Assembly: GCF_000204055.1 (NCBI RefSeq)
Contig: NW_006768810.1
Coordinates: forward strand, 451,253 to 515,252
From: Melampsora larici-populina 98AG31
Taxonomy: Eukaryota > Basidiomycota > Pucciniomycetes > Pucciniales > Melampsoraceae
Reading direction: 5' to 3'
Length of the DNA: 64,000 bases
Shown here: positions 11,932 through 23,497 of the stretch, in pieces
Numbering within the stretch: position 1 is the first letter of the stretch
Layout: every line of letters starts with the position of its first letter
Translations under genes and position numbers: made by a program
Notes under the pieces: model-generated
Seen by the model: only the letters and a program-made list of their open reading frames with translations
What the model was told of the DNA's origin: nothing
Database searches by the model: none

Positions 11932-14789
11932 TCACAAAAACTCTTTCCGTTTCCCTCTCCCAATCCTCAAACTACTCTCCACAATCTCCTTAAACCGTTC
12001 ACACTGATCCGTCAGTCCAATCTTCAAACACTCTCTCAACTCGACCTCCGAATGGTTTTTATTAATCTTTTGATTGTTTGATGATGATGATCCATTCAAT
12101 AACTTCAAATTCGTTAATCTACCTGAATCAGTTATCCAAACATGACTTGAAATCTCTTGTAAATTTATTCGACTCTTGGAATCTTTGGTTAACATCTTGG
12201 CTATCAAATCTATTAATCTTGGATCCCATGTTTCTGGAATATATGGACTTTACAAGGGTCAACAAAGACGAACAAACAAAAAATCATATTTCAAACTCAG
12301 TTAGTTTTCTTTGAGGGTTCGGTTGAATTGAATGATTTCAAAAAAAACACTTACGCTTCTTCTTGAATCTGATGATACAAATCTAAAGCTTCACCTTTCT
12401 CACCAAACGGTAATTTTCCTTCAACCATACAATAAAGTGTCACACCTAATTCATCATTCAACCATCCCAAAAAAAAAACCCAATCAATCCTCAGAACCCC
12501 CAAACTTGATCAAAAAAACATAAAGTTAACTCACTGACCCATAGCCCAAATATCAGATTCAGTTCCACCGGATGATTTACCAGTAAGTAGTTCAGGACTC
12601 AAAAACGCTGGACTTCCAATCAATCTGGGTTGTTGTGGTTGTGATTGATGTGATGATTCGAAAAGAGCAGAGATCCCGAAATCGACAATCTTGATTTGTT
12701 TACGATCAGATGATAATAAAATATTATCCGGTTTAATATCATGATCTGTTGAGATTCCAAAAAAATTCCATTAATTCAAATGTGATTTGAGTTCTTTTTG
12801 GGGGGGGTTCGGGGTGAAAAGAACAGATGAAACGTTTACGAACGAATGATCTCATTTTGATGTAAATAATCAATTCCAATGATCAACTGACGAAAATAAC
12901 GTCTAATCAACTCATGATCTTCAATTCCAGTTTCAATTCGACCTCCTCTACAAAATTCCATGACCATATACAAACTATCTTCACCTTCTACATCCAAGAC
13001 TTCATACAATTTCACTATATTAGAATGTTGAACCTATCATTCACCCATTACACAGATCAGTCATACAGAAATCGGTGGAAAGTTATGAAAAAAACTACAC
13101 TCACTTTCTTCATGATCGCTACTTCATTTCGTATCAAATGAAGCGCATCTTCATTTCCTTCATTTCCTCCTCCTCCCAATACATTTCCAAACTTTCTTTT
13201 TAACCTTTTTTTTGAAAACTCTTTGACTGCATATTCTAAACCTGTTTGAGCATCCACAGCTAATCTAACCGCACCAAAAGATCCTCTACCTAAATCTTTT
13301 TTTGATTGTTCATCCAACATCCAAACCCAAAACAATGGTTAATGTTCTGAATCACAAAGAAGGTAGAGTGCTAGGACATACCATGTTTTAGAATGTATTG
13401 ATTGACTTGACGATGTCCATCATGAGAACGATAGAGATGAGCATCAAGAGTTTCTTTAACGGTCTTTGAAGGTCTTAGATCTGGATGTAAAGGTGGAGGA
13501 TGAAAGACGTGTTTAGAAGATGGAGTGGAAGGTCTTAGATCTGGATGTACAGGTGGAGGCTGAAAACCATGGATAGGTCTAGAAGATTGATTAAGAGAAG
13601 AAGGAGTAGAAGGTGTTGTAAGAGGAGTCAGATTAGGTGGTGATAAAGGTAAAGGTCTCGAGTGGATCAGATTAGGTATCGTGGGTGTTACGGGTGGTGT
13701 TTGGTTTGTGAGATCGGGTTGATGATGGGTGGATTGATTGGTTTCATGAGATGGTTCAGTTTGGATGGTAGGTGCTAATGAAGTGGTATTTGTGGGTGAT
13801 TCCATCAAAGGTGAACAGGTTGAGGAAAGTGATGTGTTTGACTCAGATCGTTCTGATCGAAGGGGAGCCAATGAGATGGTGTTCATTGGTGAGTCCATTA
13901 GAATGTTTTGATCGGATGGAGTCTCATAATTCGATCGTTCTGATTGAAGGGGAGCCAATGAGATTGTGTTTGTTGGTGACTCCATTACGAAATGTTGATC
14001 GGATGAAGCCTCATGAGTTGATTGTTCTGATTGAAGGGGAGCCAATGAGATTGTGTTAGTTGGTGACTCCATTATGAAGTATTGATCGTTTGGAACCTGA
14101 AGATTAGAGTGAGTTTGAGATAAATGTAAAGGTGATGGTGATGAGACTGTATTGATTTGAGAATCAGTATGAGATGAGTGAATGATAGGTGCTAATGAGA
14201 TGGTATTTGATGGTGAATCCATGATGATGGTATGATTAGTAGTGGTAGATGAATCTGAATGATTTGTTGGTTCGGTTGGCTGATGATCTGAATTGATATT
14301 AATCTTTGAGATTGAAGAAGAGAGTGGAGATAAACTTCGATTAGTAATAGGTTTATCTTGTGATAGATTAAATGGTTTAGGTGGTAATCGTCTACGAGGT
14401 AAGTTTGTTGTAGTTTGAACAAGTTCATTTGGATAAGAACTAGAAGGTGTTGAAGTACTAGTGGTGATTGAAGAAGTAGGTGAATGATGATTTGATTTTG
14501 GAGAATAAGGTTCAAACCATTCATCAGGTGGCCAAGTTGAATTTGAAGTGGAAGTAGAACTAGGTAAGAAATGATTGATAGCCCATTGTGAGATTGAATG
14601 TGAATGTGAATGTGAATGTGAATGGCTTGAATGATTTGAATGAGATTTAAAAGTGGATGAAGGTGTTTGTGTTCTAGGTGGTAATGGTGGTGGTAGTGGT
14701 AATATTGAGACTGATTGGTTTTCTGTTTCTTCTGTTTCTGTTTGTGTTTCTGATTGTGTTTGATGTTCTTTTTCTTTTTTGATGTTCAT
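11932..14789 (-). CDS. Ser/Thr protein kinase of the CaMKK / SAK1-ELM1-Ssp1 type
   Basis: Exons 14789-13382, 13295-13105, 13033-12844, 12745-12539, 12445-12355 and 12247-11932 join to 800 residues. About 465 N-terminal residues are low-complexity (Ser/Pro/Thr/Asn) with repeated S-P-x-N-T-x-S-L-A-P motifs. The kinase domain follows: DLGRGSFGAV glycine loop, YAVKEFSKKRLKRK with the VAVK-type lysine, HHDIKPDN catalytic loop, DFGIS and GSPAFLSPEL activation segment. The K-[KR]-L pattern after the lysine and the activation segment fit upstream activators of AMPK/Snf1 (CaMKK, yeast Sak1/Tos3/Elm1, fission yeast Ssp1). A role in energy or stress signalling is inferred. The catalytic loop reads HHD rather than HRD. 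This depends on an unusual donor (GTTCGT at 12843), although phase and sequence support it. A GTGAGT overlaps the stop, so a further 3' exon is possible. Confidence 0.8.
13785..14225 (-). repeat. Coding minisatellite in the kinase N-terminus
   Basis: Six degenerate copies of a unit containing M-[DE]-S-P-x-N-T-[IT]-S-L-A-P, the best at 13790-14060 with spacing of about 80-90 bp. DNA similarity is high between the central copies, so they arose by recent tandem duplication. Each copy holds an S-P dipeptide that could be a proline-directed phosphosite (inference). Confidence 0.75.
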
Positions 14790-15370
14790 GATCTCTGAAT
14801 TTGATTAGGTGGTAGTTGATGGTGATGACTGAAAGTAAAGTGAACTTTGCCAGCTCAGCAATATTTTTATTTTTCTTTTAAAGCTTTCTGATAGAATCGA
14901 TTACATAAACTCATTCCAGAACATTCTTATCATCACCAAATCCAATAACTCAACTTAGACCATCAGACCATTGCTTCACAGTCTTATAACATCAATGGTG
15001 ATTCATAAATATTTGAAACATCCTCCCAAATTGCAAATCTTCTTGACCATCATCCATCAGATTCATAGATTACTACATTAACAAATCACTTTAAACTCAA
15101 TATACTTTACACAAAACCAAACTTCCTAATAACAAAACTTAACAACCATGAACAAAAAAAACACTCCTTTGATATGTCCAGAAACTGAGGATTTAATCTG
15201 GTTAATAAAATTGATACAAATCCAAGAAAACTGTTGACTTTCACAATCCATTCAAAGGAAAGGAACAAAAAATACAAGACAAGTATAGATACATACAGAG
15301 TGAGTTCTCATCTAATGATCCTTTTAAAATCCAAATCAATATGATCCCAACCAGAAAGATTAAAATCCTA
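14790..15370. other. Intergenic between kinase and Pol eta
   Basis: Upstream region of the kinase gene and 3' region of the Pol eta gene. AT-rich, no coding frame or repeat that I can support. Confidence 0.5.
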
Positions 15371-18034
15371 TCATTTTTGACCCCTACCAGAACTTTCACC
15401 CACAGGTTTAAAAAACAAATCAATCCCTCCTCCTTTCTTCTTCTTCTTAATCTTCTTCATCTTACTTTCATCTTCTTCATCTGCTTCTTCATTCTTTCTA
15501 ACCTTCATCTTTTTCTTAGGCTGTTCTTCTTCTTCTTCTTCTTCAGGACCCACCCTCCGATCTTCATTCCACAAATCTTTTGCAAAATGTTCATCAGAAT
15601 GTTCAACCTTCAACTTATGAAACCTTTCTTCTTCTTCTTCTTGACTTTCTTTCCATTCTTCTCGGGTTTCTAATCTGATCATCTTTTCACATCTATCACA
15701 TTTATATTCCAATCTGGATTTAGAAAGTGTTGTAGGATTAGGTGGATTAAAGAAATTCGTCAAGACTCCTTCGGGTTTAAGTTTTAGGGTTGATGAACTG
15801 CCTTGAAGTTTAACTGATTCTTCTTTCGACTCTTTTCCAAGTTCAGAACCCTGTTGAGGATCATTCCTTAATGACTGTCCAGCTCCATCCTTCAGCAACC
15901 TACTGAAATCCTTTACTCCTTTATCCTGTTTAAAAAACCCTTCAATCCCTTGTTGACCACTTTCAAGTCTTTCAAGAGTTTGAAAAGCAAGACACAAACT
16001 TGTAATCTTACCCAACTCTTTCTTCTTTGAATTCTCCTTGATCACAAACTCTTGTAAAAGTCTTTGTCCTAAATTAAAAATATACAATCGATCTAATTTC
16101 TGTGTAAATGGGAATCCAATCTGTTTAGCTGTCGAATTATAATTCCCATCTCGTTTATGCATCACGATCGTTTTAGGCTTTTTAAACAGATGGATGATTT
16201 ACCACTTCAAATATCGTCAGTTCAAAGATCCATCAATGTATCGATGAAAGACTTACCCATATGCCTGGAGTTAGAGTTCTAGCTTCATTTAATCGAGCCA
16301 ACAGATCAGTAGATAAGATCCTTAACCAATGAATCTAAACCAACCCAATTCCTAACCATCAATCAACTAGATCCATCTTTCGAAAGCAAAAACAAAGTGA
16401 CAATGAGATCCATCTTAGGTCACTTACTCCTTCTTCCCAACTCGATATCGAAGGACGAAAGTTTTTAGACGACATCATACTCTTCACCTGAGTCTTCGGT
16501 TCCACTTCAGTCTTATCAATCCCTCTCACAATCTCCCAAACCCACATTCCCGTCTCATCACCTAATTTGTTTTGTAACAAACTTAAATCTAAATTCCATA
16601 CTTCTCCTACAGTAGTTCGAATTGACTCTTCTGCTTCTTCTTCTGCTGCTGTTGCTTGAGAAGGATGGTGAATCAGTTCGATTAATGATTTACCTAGTTT
16701 ACCTCCTAAGAATCGGATTTTGGAAACTTCTAAATCGCGTAAGAAGGATTTGATACAGGATGGTCTGAGAACGGTTTGTGCGTTTGGTTTTTTGTAGGAC
16801 GAACAAAGTTTGGCTAGCATCTGAAATTTTAAGTCGATTAGACAAATCCATCTCAGTTCAAGTAGGATGATATGTTGAAGAAAAGATTTAATTGACATAC
16901 CTTGTTAGACGTCACTCCAGCAGAACATGTATAACCTAATTGATCAAAGACAGCTTTCCGACACTGAGCCATCAATTCAGCACCAATCATTAACGCTACA
17001 TCTGTCCAAGTAGTCGTCATCATCTCATCCACTTCTGAATCAGATGTATTTAAAATAAGATTATGTTCTGTAGATTTCCAATCCAATTGAGGTGGAGGTG
17101 GTAAGAAATCATCCAAGTTGTTAGTCTTTGATGTTGAAAGTAAATCTGAATAACGATTGATAAGTATATCTCGAACTGGAATTGAGAAATCTAAAAAAGC
17201 TTCATCGATTGAAGCTTTTTCTATTAAATCACAACTTTCAGAAAAGATTTTGAGAATCTTAACTGATTCTCTTCTATATGGATCTAATGAAACCTATGTA
17301 TTTCGAAACGCCCCGCCCCCCACAAAGAATATCAAGTTTTTCCCGTCAGTCTTCTTATAATAAGTTGATCAATGATTCAAAGTTTGGGTTCAGAATTACC
17401 TTATGTGTCTCTGGTTTTGGGTTTTCATGATATTTAGCTTCGGTTTCGGAATCTCCTTGTGCATAGGTCGCTACATGAACACATATCAAATTCGGACATT
17501 TCTTTAATGCTTCATCAAATGGTAGATGTCTTGTGATCCCAAATTCTCTAGCTGGATAATTTACAGCAATCACTAATCAAAATCAAAAATCAAGACCAAA
17601 ACCAAAAGAAGGGTTTTGTTTTAGTTATTTGACTTGTTTCTTTTTTTTTACAAGATTTGTTGTTCACTTACATCCTTTCCATTGTTGGACTGCTAATGGT
17701 TTTTCAGGTGCGATCTTTAATCTGACTTGTTCGAATTGAGCATAAGCAGCATCCTACAAACCCCATCCATCATCCAAACTTCAAATCAAAACTTCTTATA
17801 TCTCTTCAATATCATATCTAATTCAAAAAATTTCTTGGGTCTTACAATATCACAATGAGCAATGACTCGTAATGGATGTCTGATATTTCAAAGTCACACA
17901 GAATCAAATCAAGTATGTAAGAAGATAATTGAGTAGCAAGGTTTAGAAGGAGATTGATTGGTTGAACTGACTGACTGTGGTCCTATTGTATTGGAATGGA
18001 ATTGACGATAAGTAATTTGTTGATGGGTTTGCAT
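15371..18034 (-). CDS. RAD30: DNA polymerase eta (Y-family translesion polymerase)
   Basis: Exons 18034-17976, 17879-17846, 17753-17672, 17572-17400, 17293-16901, 16820-16428, 16334-16257 and 16177-15371 give 672 residues. Pol eta inserts bases opposite UV photoproducts in the nucleus. The first metal site is VIAHCDIDAAYAQFEQVR and the second is ASIDEAFLD, the eta form of the SIDEA motif. Next come thumb and fingers (PAREFGITR, GYTCSAGVTSNK, LAKLCSSYKKP) and a little-finger domain. The C-terminus has a UBZ3-like ubiquitin-binding finger (YKCDRC with a later HSDEHFA) and a PIP-like end (IDLFFKP). Length is close to yeast Rad30 (632 residues). Acidic and Lys-rich tracts near the end are longer than usual. 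The first exon codes only about 20 residues, so the start is less certain than the rest. Confidence 0.9.
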
Positions 18035-19381
18035 TTTGCTTTTTGACTTTCAGGTTCCAGGATTCGGAGGAGAAGCAGAAGTCGTTTCCATTCTTGTGAC
18101 TTGTTAAAATTCAATTTGGAGTTTCAGTTCAACTTTAATCTGACACGGTACTGTACCGATACCGATACCGATACGGTATCCTCACCATTCGATCACCCTT
18201 CGATGTTTCATTCATCCTTCGCTTTCAGACATCTGATCATCATTTGAACTTCTTTAACGCTAGAATAAAACCTTCACATCAATTAAAAATTGTCAAAGAA
18301 TTTCAGAAAAGTCTGCGAGCCATCAACCTTCCGATCAATGCGCATCGAGCTGTTCAGAAGGTGATCAAGACCTCGTCTTCAACACATTACCTGACTCGCT
18401 TTGGCCTCATGTACCAACTTGAGCAGATGAAGAAATGCTGGTTTGAATCACAACTAAGCTTAAACACCACTCGAGTCTCTCAGTTTCTTTGATGATTGTC
18501 TGGATGACCCCCGTATTCAGCTACATGTACTGCGCGCGTCTAGAAAGCTCCATGCGAGAACTTGTTAAATAGCTTTACAAGTTTGTCCATTCTTCTGGCC
18601 TAGATTCCGAAATACGAAGCAACTTGATGGTCGACATGCAAAAGGACAAGGTCAAGATAAAGATCATCAATTGAAGAGTTTTTTTTCTCAAAGGTTTTTA
18701 GTCCGGACCTGTTCAATACCTTTATTCGGTTCCTTAACTCATTTGAGAAATCAAAGATCAAAGTACGATCAGGCACCAGGACAGAGAGTAGTGATAGGAT
18801 GGGTGTGGAGTTAGATTTCGAATTAACTAAAGAACCTTTCAGTCAATTAGAACCTAACAATCTTTTCATTTGGAGTCTTCATCAATTCGGGATATATAAA
18901 CCAAGCAATTCCTCACCTAGATTTTGTACTTCTACATCTTTCACATTAAAAGTTTACTTCACCATTTCAAATTTCCACAAAAAACCTCACATTTTTTTTC
19001 TTTCTTTTCATCGAGATCTTGTGCTCTAAACTCCTACCCTTTGTTTTTCTCAGGTTTTAGATTCAAATCTCATTTTTACTTTTCTGTGACAGACAGTTTT
19101 ATTTTAACTTAACACTTTATCCTTTACTTTTCATTTTTATTTGGACGACTATTATTCACAGATTGAGTTTTTTTTGACTCTCTCTTTGTCTCTTTCAAGG
19201 ATTATCAACTTTCTTCGTACGATTACAAGATCCTGATCCACTAGAATTCACACACACAGAGCAATTTGGTCATTTAGCTTGCTTCTTGGATTTAATAGTC
19301 TTTTTTTTCCATTATCGATTTCCAACCGTTCATTATCGGAGATTTACACAATTTTGAAACGGATCCTAAACTTCATTAAAG
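18035..19381. promoter_or_regulatory. Divergent promoter region between Pol eta and the 19382 gene
   Basis: Genes on both sides point outward. The region holds a short self-complementary microsatellite (ACCGATACCGATACCGATAC and flanks, 18148-18182) 115-150 bp upstream of the Pol eta start. Pyrimidine-rich tracts occur before 19382. The open frame at 18244-18492 shows no family match or codon signal that I trust. Confidence 0.45.
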
Positions 19382-20205
19382 ATGCCTCTTTCTGAAATTA
19401 AAAGTAAGTAAAATTCAACGTCTCAGCTTTGGTTTTCTTGACGGTTTTTTGTTTTCCTGTTTAACTTTTTTTTCTACAATTCAACACCGATGATGAGACG
19501 TTTACTAATCAGAATTTCTTTTCCAACCATGTCATTTTCTAATCCAACAGACCTTTCACCTAAAAGATCATCACCAGGAAAGTTAGGGAAACCCAAACCA
19601 TCTCTCTCACTCACTTGTCCACCACCACCTTTGATCGGAATCAACAGACGTACCGAAGGATTCCTTTCACCTGCATTGATTCCGATCCCTTCACCTGATG
19701 GATCTGAAGCTCAATCGGTTAGCGGTCGATCTCAATCACCTGCCTGTGGTGTCTTTCAATGGTCTATCAATAATAGTGGATCTGGAAATGTGATGTTACT
19801 CAGTCCACTTCCTTGGGAGAGTGGTACGAAGAATAAGATTCCAATGGCACCTCATCTAAGTGAATTTAAGGACTGTTTTTCACCTTTACCGGCTACTCCT
19901 CGAAAAGATCGAACAGAAGAAGACAGCGTGTTTGAACAGATGCAATCTCAATATATGTTATCTCGTACTACAGATGATGTTTATGAAGTCACTGAGGTTA
20001 GGATTCTTTTTTCTCATTTCAATGATCTAGCTTTTTTGGTTTTCTTTAACTGATTGGGTGATCCCTCATGCTTTCTTGGGTCGATCAGAATGGTGAGATA
20101 GTAAACACCTCAAGACGTACGCTTTCTACTAAGGCTAATTCGGCTAATTCGACTCCTACTCCTTCTACTGCTACTACTCCTACTTTGACGAGTATGAAGA
20201 ATTAG
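19382..20205 (+). CDS. Unknown Ser/Pro-rich protein, 194 residues
   Basis: Exons 19382-19403, 19551-19996 and 20089-20205 join in phase. The first intron (147 nt) has GTAAGT and AACAG, the second GTTAGG and ATCAG. The start codon sits after a pyrimidine-rich leader. The protein has many S-P and T-P dipeptides (NLSPKRSSPGK, FLSPALIPIPSPD, FSPLPATPRKDR) and a central hydrophobic-polar stretch (FQWSINNSGSGNVMLLSP). It ends in a Ser/Thr/Asn tail. It could be a disordered, proline-directed kinase target, but no domain is recognised and no function is assigned. It is divergent from Pol eta. Confidence 0.6.
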
Positions 20206-21152
20206 GCTCAGAGTAAGGGTTTCTTGAAGTAGCTCAAATACCCTACTACTTGGGCAATCCATTCAGCTTGCTACTGTTTGTTTTTTGATATCTTCTTTAC
20301 CTTTTGTTTTAGGTTGACTTATCATTTCTTTTAAGTTTTTTGTTTTGTTTTGTTGTCTTTTCTTTTTTCGAATTTCTCTTTTTTGCTTTTCATGATTTCT
20401 TTATCATCTTATTTGAATTTTTGATATTACATTTCATGATTTTGTTGGTTTCTTTTTTTTTCCTTCTTCTCATCTTTTTTTTTTCAATACGTGAGTTTAG
20501 AAGTGAGTGTATTGTAAATGATTTTTGGTCTTTTGTATATCTATCTGCATATATAGTCTTAGATGTGTGTAGAATTTTCTTTTTTCTTTTTTGGTGTGTG
20601 TTTGTTGATGATGGACTTTGGAAATTGAATACCTATCATTTGTCTCTGTGATCATCCTATTTTGAGAAACGTCAAAGTAAAAGTTGAGTAAAACTTAATT
20701 TTTACCCGACATAAGTATGCGCGCGAAGTTTCCTTTGTGAATTCATAGGCCTATGATCAAAAAACAAGCAATACTTTTTATTTGTTGATGGTGGATGGTG
20801 CCCAAAGGCACGACGGTTCCATCAGCTTCCACGTATACGCATATCAGAGGGAAACACGTGACTATCCTTATAGCGGGATAGCTGTAAGTTGGACGCATAT
20901 AGTCAGGGTCCATGTGGAAATTTTTTCCACAGACCATTCCCATATCGCCAACTTCTTCTCCTTTCCCCAGATATCCCACGAGCGTGTTTTCACCTCATCA
21001 TCACCGTCTTCTCTCTCACTCACTTGTCGAAATTTATTCTCAGCAAATAAATCTTTCTTTTTTTGATTCCTCATTATCTTCTCAAAATACACAAACACCC
21101 GGAAACTTATAATCTATCAGAAAATTTTCTGGGTACTCCCTAAATCTAAGAC
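20206..21152. other. 3' region of the unknown gene and leader of the DIRS element
   Basis: 20206-20650 is T-rich, probably 3'UTR and terminator region of the preceding gene. From about 20700 the composition becomes more balanced and leads into the Gag-like ORF, so the left end of the DIRS element probably lies here. No exact terminus found. Confidence 0.4.
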
Positions 21153-23209
21153 ATGTCTGCACCTAAAGATATCGAGGACTTCAACTCTCAAGTGAAGAGG
21201 ACAAGTGACAGGATCAACGGCAACTCCGCGTCCGTGTCGAGTGCAAACGCGGCTGCTTCGACGCAAGGAGAAACCACATCCGTAGGCTTATCCAACATCA
21301 ACATGACCTCCCAGACCCAAGCTGCCATCGCTAAGGGGAAAGGATTGAAAGGGAAGAAAGGGGGTAGCCAATCCACTTTGTCTAAGGATCAACCTGCGGG
21401 ATCCAGCCCTGCCCCACCGACTATCAGCGAACCTGCGGGATCCAGCCCTGCCCCACCGACTATCAGCGAACCTGCGGGAGCAAACCTAGACGATGGTCAA
21501 CCCTTGTCAGGGAAGGAAACGTCCAACCCAGCCAACCCCGGCGGAGAGTCTGGAAACAAAGCAGCATCCTCAGCAAATAGCTCCGGAGGTTCCACCATAC
21601 CGGCGACGGCTGCCGTTTCAAGACCTCTTGTCAATCCCGCGCAAGGTGTACCGGCACCTCTTATTGCGGCAGAAGTGATAAATAAAACTGTTGTGAATGG
21701 CACATCATGTAAGCTTCGTTACATTCCCCACTCAAAGTGATGCCGCTTTAGCGAAGCCACATACCGTGATGCCGCTTTTGAAGAAGTGATGCCTCATGGA
21801 GATGGAAACGGATATGCGCCATCTGGAATAGATACTGACGAATGTGTACCTTTGGGTTACGACGCGTAGTGCCATCAGTTTCATCCGCTGCTGCCCATCC
21901 GAAGTTTATGGCAGGTACTAGTACCATCCTGAATCGGATAGACGAATGTTTGCCTGACGCTATTAAGACATGGCTTCAGTCCTGTGGCTTCGATTTGGTA
22001 GTGTTGACTCCAGGAGGTACCTCAAAGGAAACGGCAGAACCCACACCTAACACTCAGAATGCCCCAGCATCCCGCGGCCAGAATGCATCTTCCGAAGCGG
22101 CCGAAGAGTCCTTGAGTCCTGATGTGGCAGACACCAGTCTAGCAGGTCACAATCTTGCTGCAGCGACCTTGTCCGAGTCTGCAAGTGTGACACCAGGATC
22201 AGCCGCGATTCCGGCTAAACGACCGTCCACGACACAGCTTGGGCCTTTTGATCTCACTGTTGACGATGATGAAGAAGTGGTCAAAGACAAACCAAACTCC
22301 AACAAAACCATCAAGTTTAGTGAGGAAGGCATTGAGTCTCATGGCCTGGTTTCCTTATCGAAGTTCTTTGCTACCAAGATGGCGACGTTAGACGCATACA
22401 TCCCCCTTTCCGTGTTTAACACCCAATGGTTGAGACAAGACCTACTTCAGCAATCTACACTCCGTAAACGTTCGGTGAAGGAGAAGTTGGAAGATACGTA
22501 CATCGGTCTCACTGTTCCTATCGAATGGAAAATGACATTCGGTGAATGGGTGGTTGTGTTCGACTTGTTTATCGCTTATCTGGAATACTACAAGTGGAAA
22601 GAACTGGCAGTTAAATTCAGAAGCCACAAGGAGAATGTGTATGCGATCAAACGAGAAAATTCGAACTGGCCGGTTGCATTCCGTTACGACCTAGCTGTAC
22701 GAACCGCGGTGATGACCTTTCGTTTACCGGACGGGTCAGTCGCCAACCCTGCTATACGAGATGGTCGCCTTGAACGCGAAGCAGTTAGGGAAACCAAGAG
22801 GTTAAAGGACTTCTTGCCCGCCTTCAAGGAGATTAATCCTTATGCGGATGGAGAGGCCAAAGCCTTCGTAGACCCAATCACTGGGGTAGATAGCCGCTCT
22901 AGCGGCCTGGGAGGAAATCAATCCTTTAACCGACCGACGCCACGCTCTCACAGCTTCTCAAACCATCACTCTTACAACAACTTGCCGGTGTATGATGGCC
23001 CAGGAGGTTCTGCGCCTAACAACTTTGACGATAGAAGGCAAGCGTTCAGAAGTGGTCATGCCAGAGGCCGCAGAGGAAGCTGGAACGGTGGAAACCATGG
23101 TGCGAGGGCAGGGAGCCCTAGTCGCCGCCGGGAGAATTGGCGAAGAGACCGTGATGACCGTCGAGGTGATGCAAGAGATAATGCTGGACCTGCTGGGAGG
23201 CAAATGTAA
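21153..23209 (+). CDS. DIRS Gag-like protein (frame interrupted or spliced)
   Basis: ATG 21153 opens a Ser/Ala/Pro-rich frame to the stop at 21738. A second frame (21842-23209) continues to an Arg/Gly/Asp-rich C-terminus (RGRRGSWNGG) typical of nucleic-acid binding tails. Two readings are possible. A GTAAGC donor after the 21710 region and a TAG acceptor near 21871 join the frames in phase, or the part between (about 130 bp, which reads like protein apart from two stops) was coding and has decayed. The body of the second frame has a helical region (LNRIDECLPDAIKTWLQS) and a conserved-looking core near 22330-22700. A perfect 39-bp direct repeat encodes the doubled GSSPAPPTISEPA motif at 21395-21475. 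Confidence 0.6.
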
Positions 23210-23497
23210 GCCCCTCGGTTAGAAGAGCCTTGATTGTTCCACCCACGTTTTATTTTTACCCGAGTGATGAAAAGGGAGATCCCCACCTTTCTGTGTGTGT
23301 GTGGCGGTAGCCCCGATTAAGTTTGTATCTCCTGCGAGGCTATACAATTTCCTTACAATGTGAAGGCATGTCTACTGTTGAATATGAGATCTTCCTTGTT
23401 CCTAAGGAGTTTAAAGGCAGACATTAGCCGACTTTTGGTGTTATCTTAGTACCTGCTTATTTGTGTTGATGAATGCAATAAGCACCTTCTTGGCTTT

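Noticed and set aside
18244..18492. Plus-strand 82-codon frame upstream of the 19382 gene
   Set aside because: Lies in a divergent promoter region, has no recognisable motif and no splice context.
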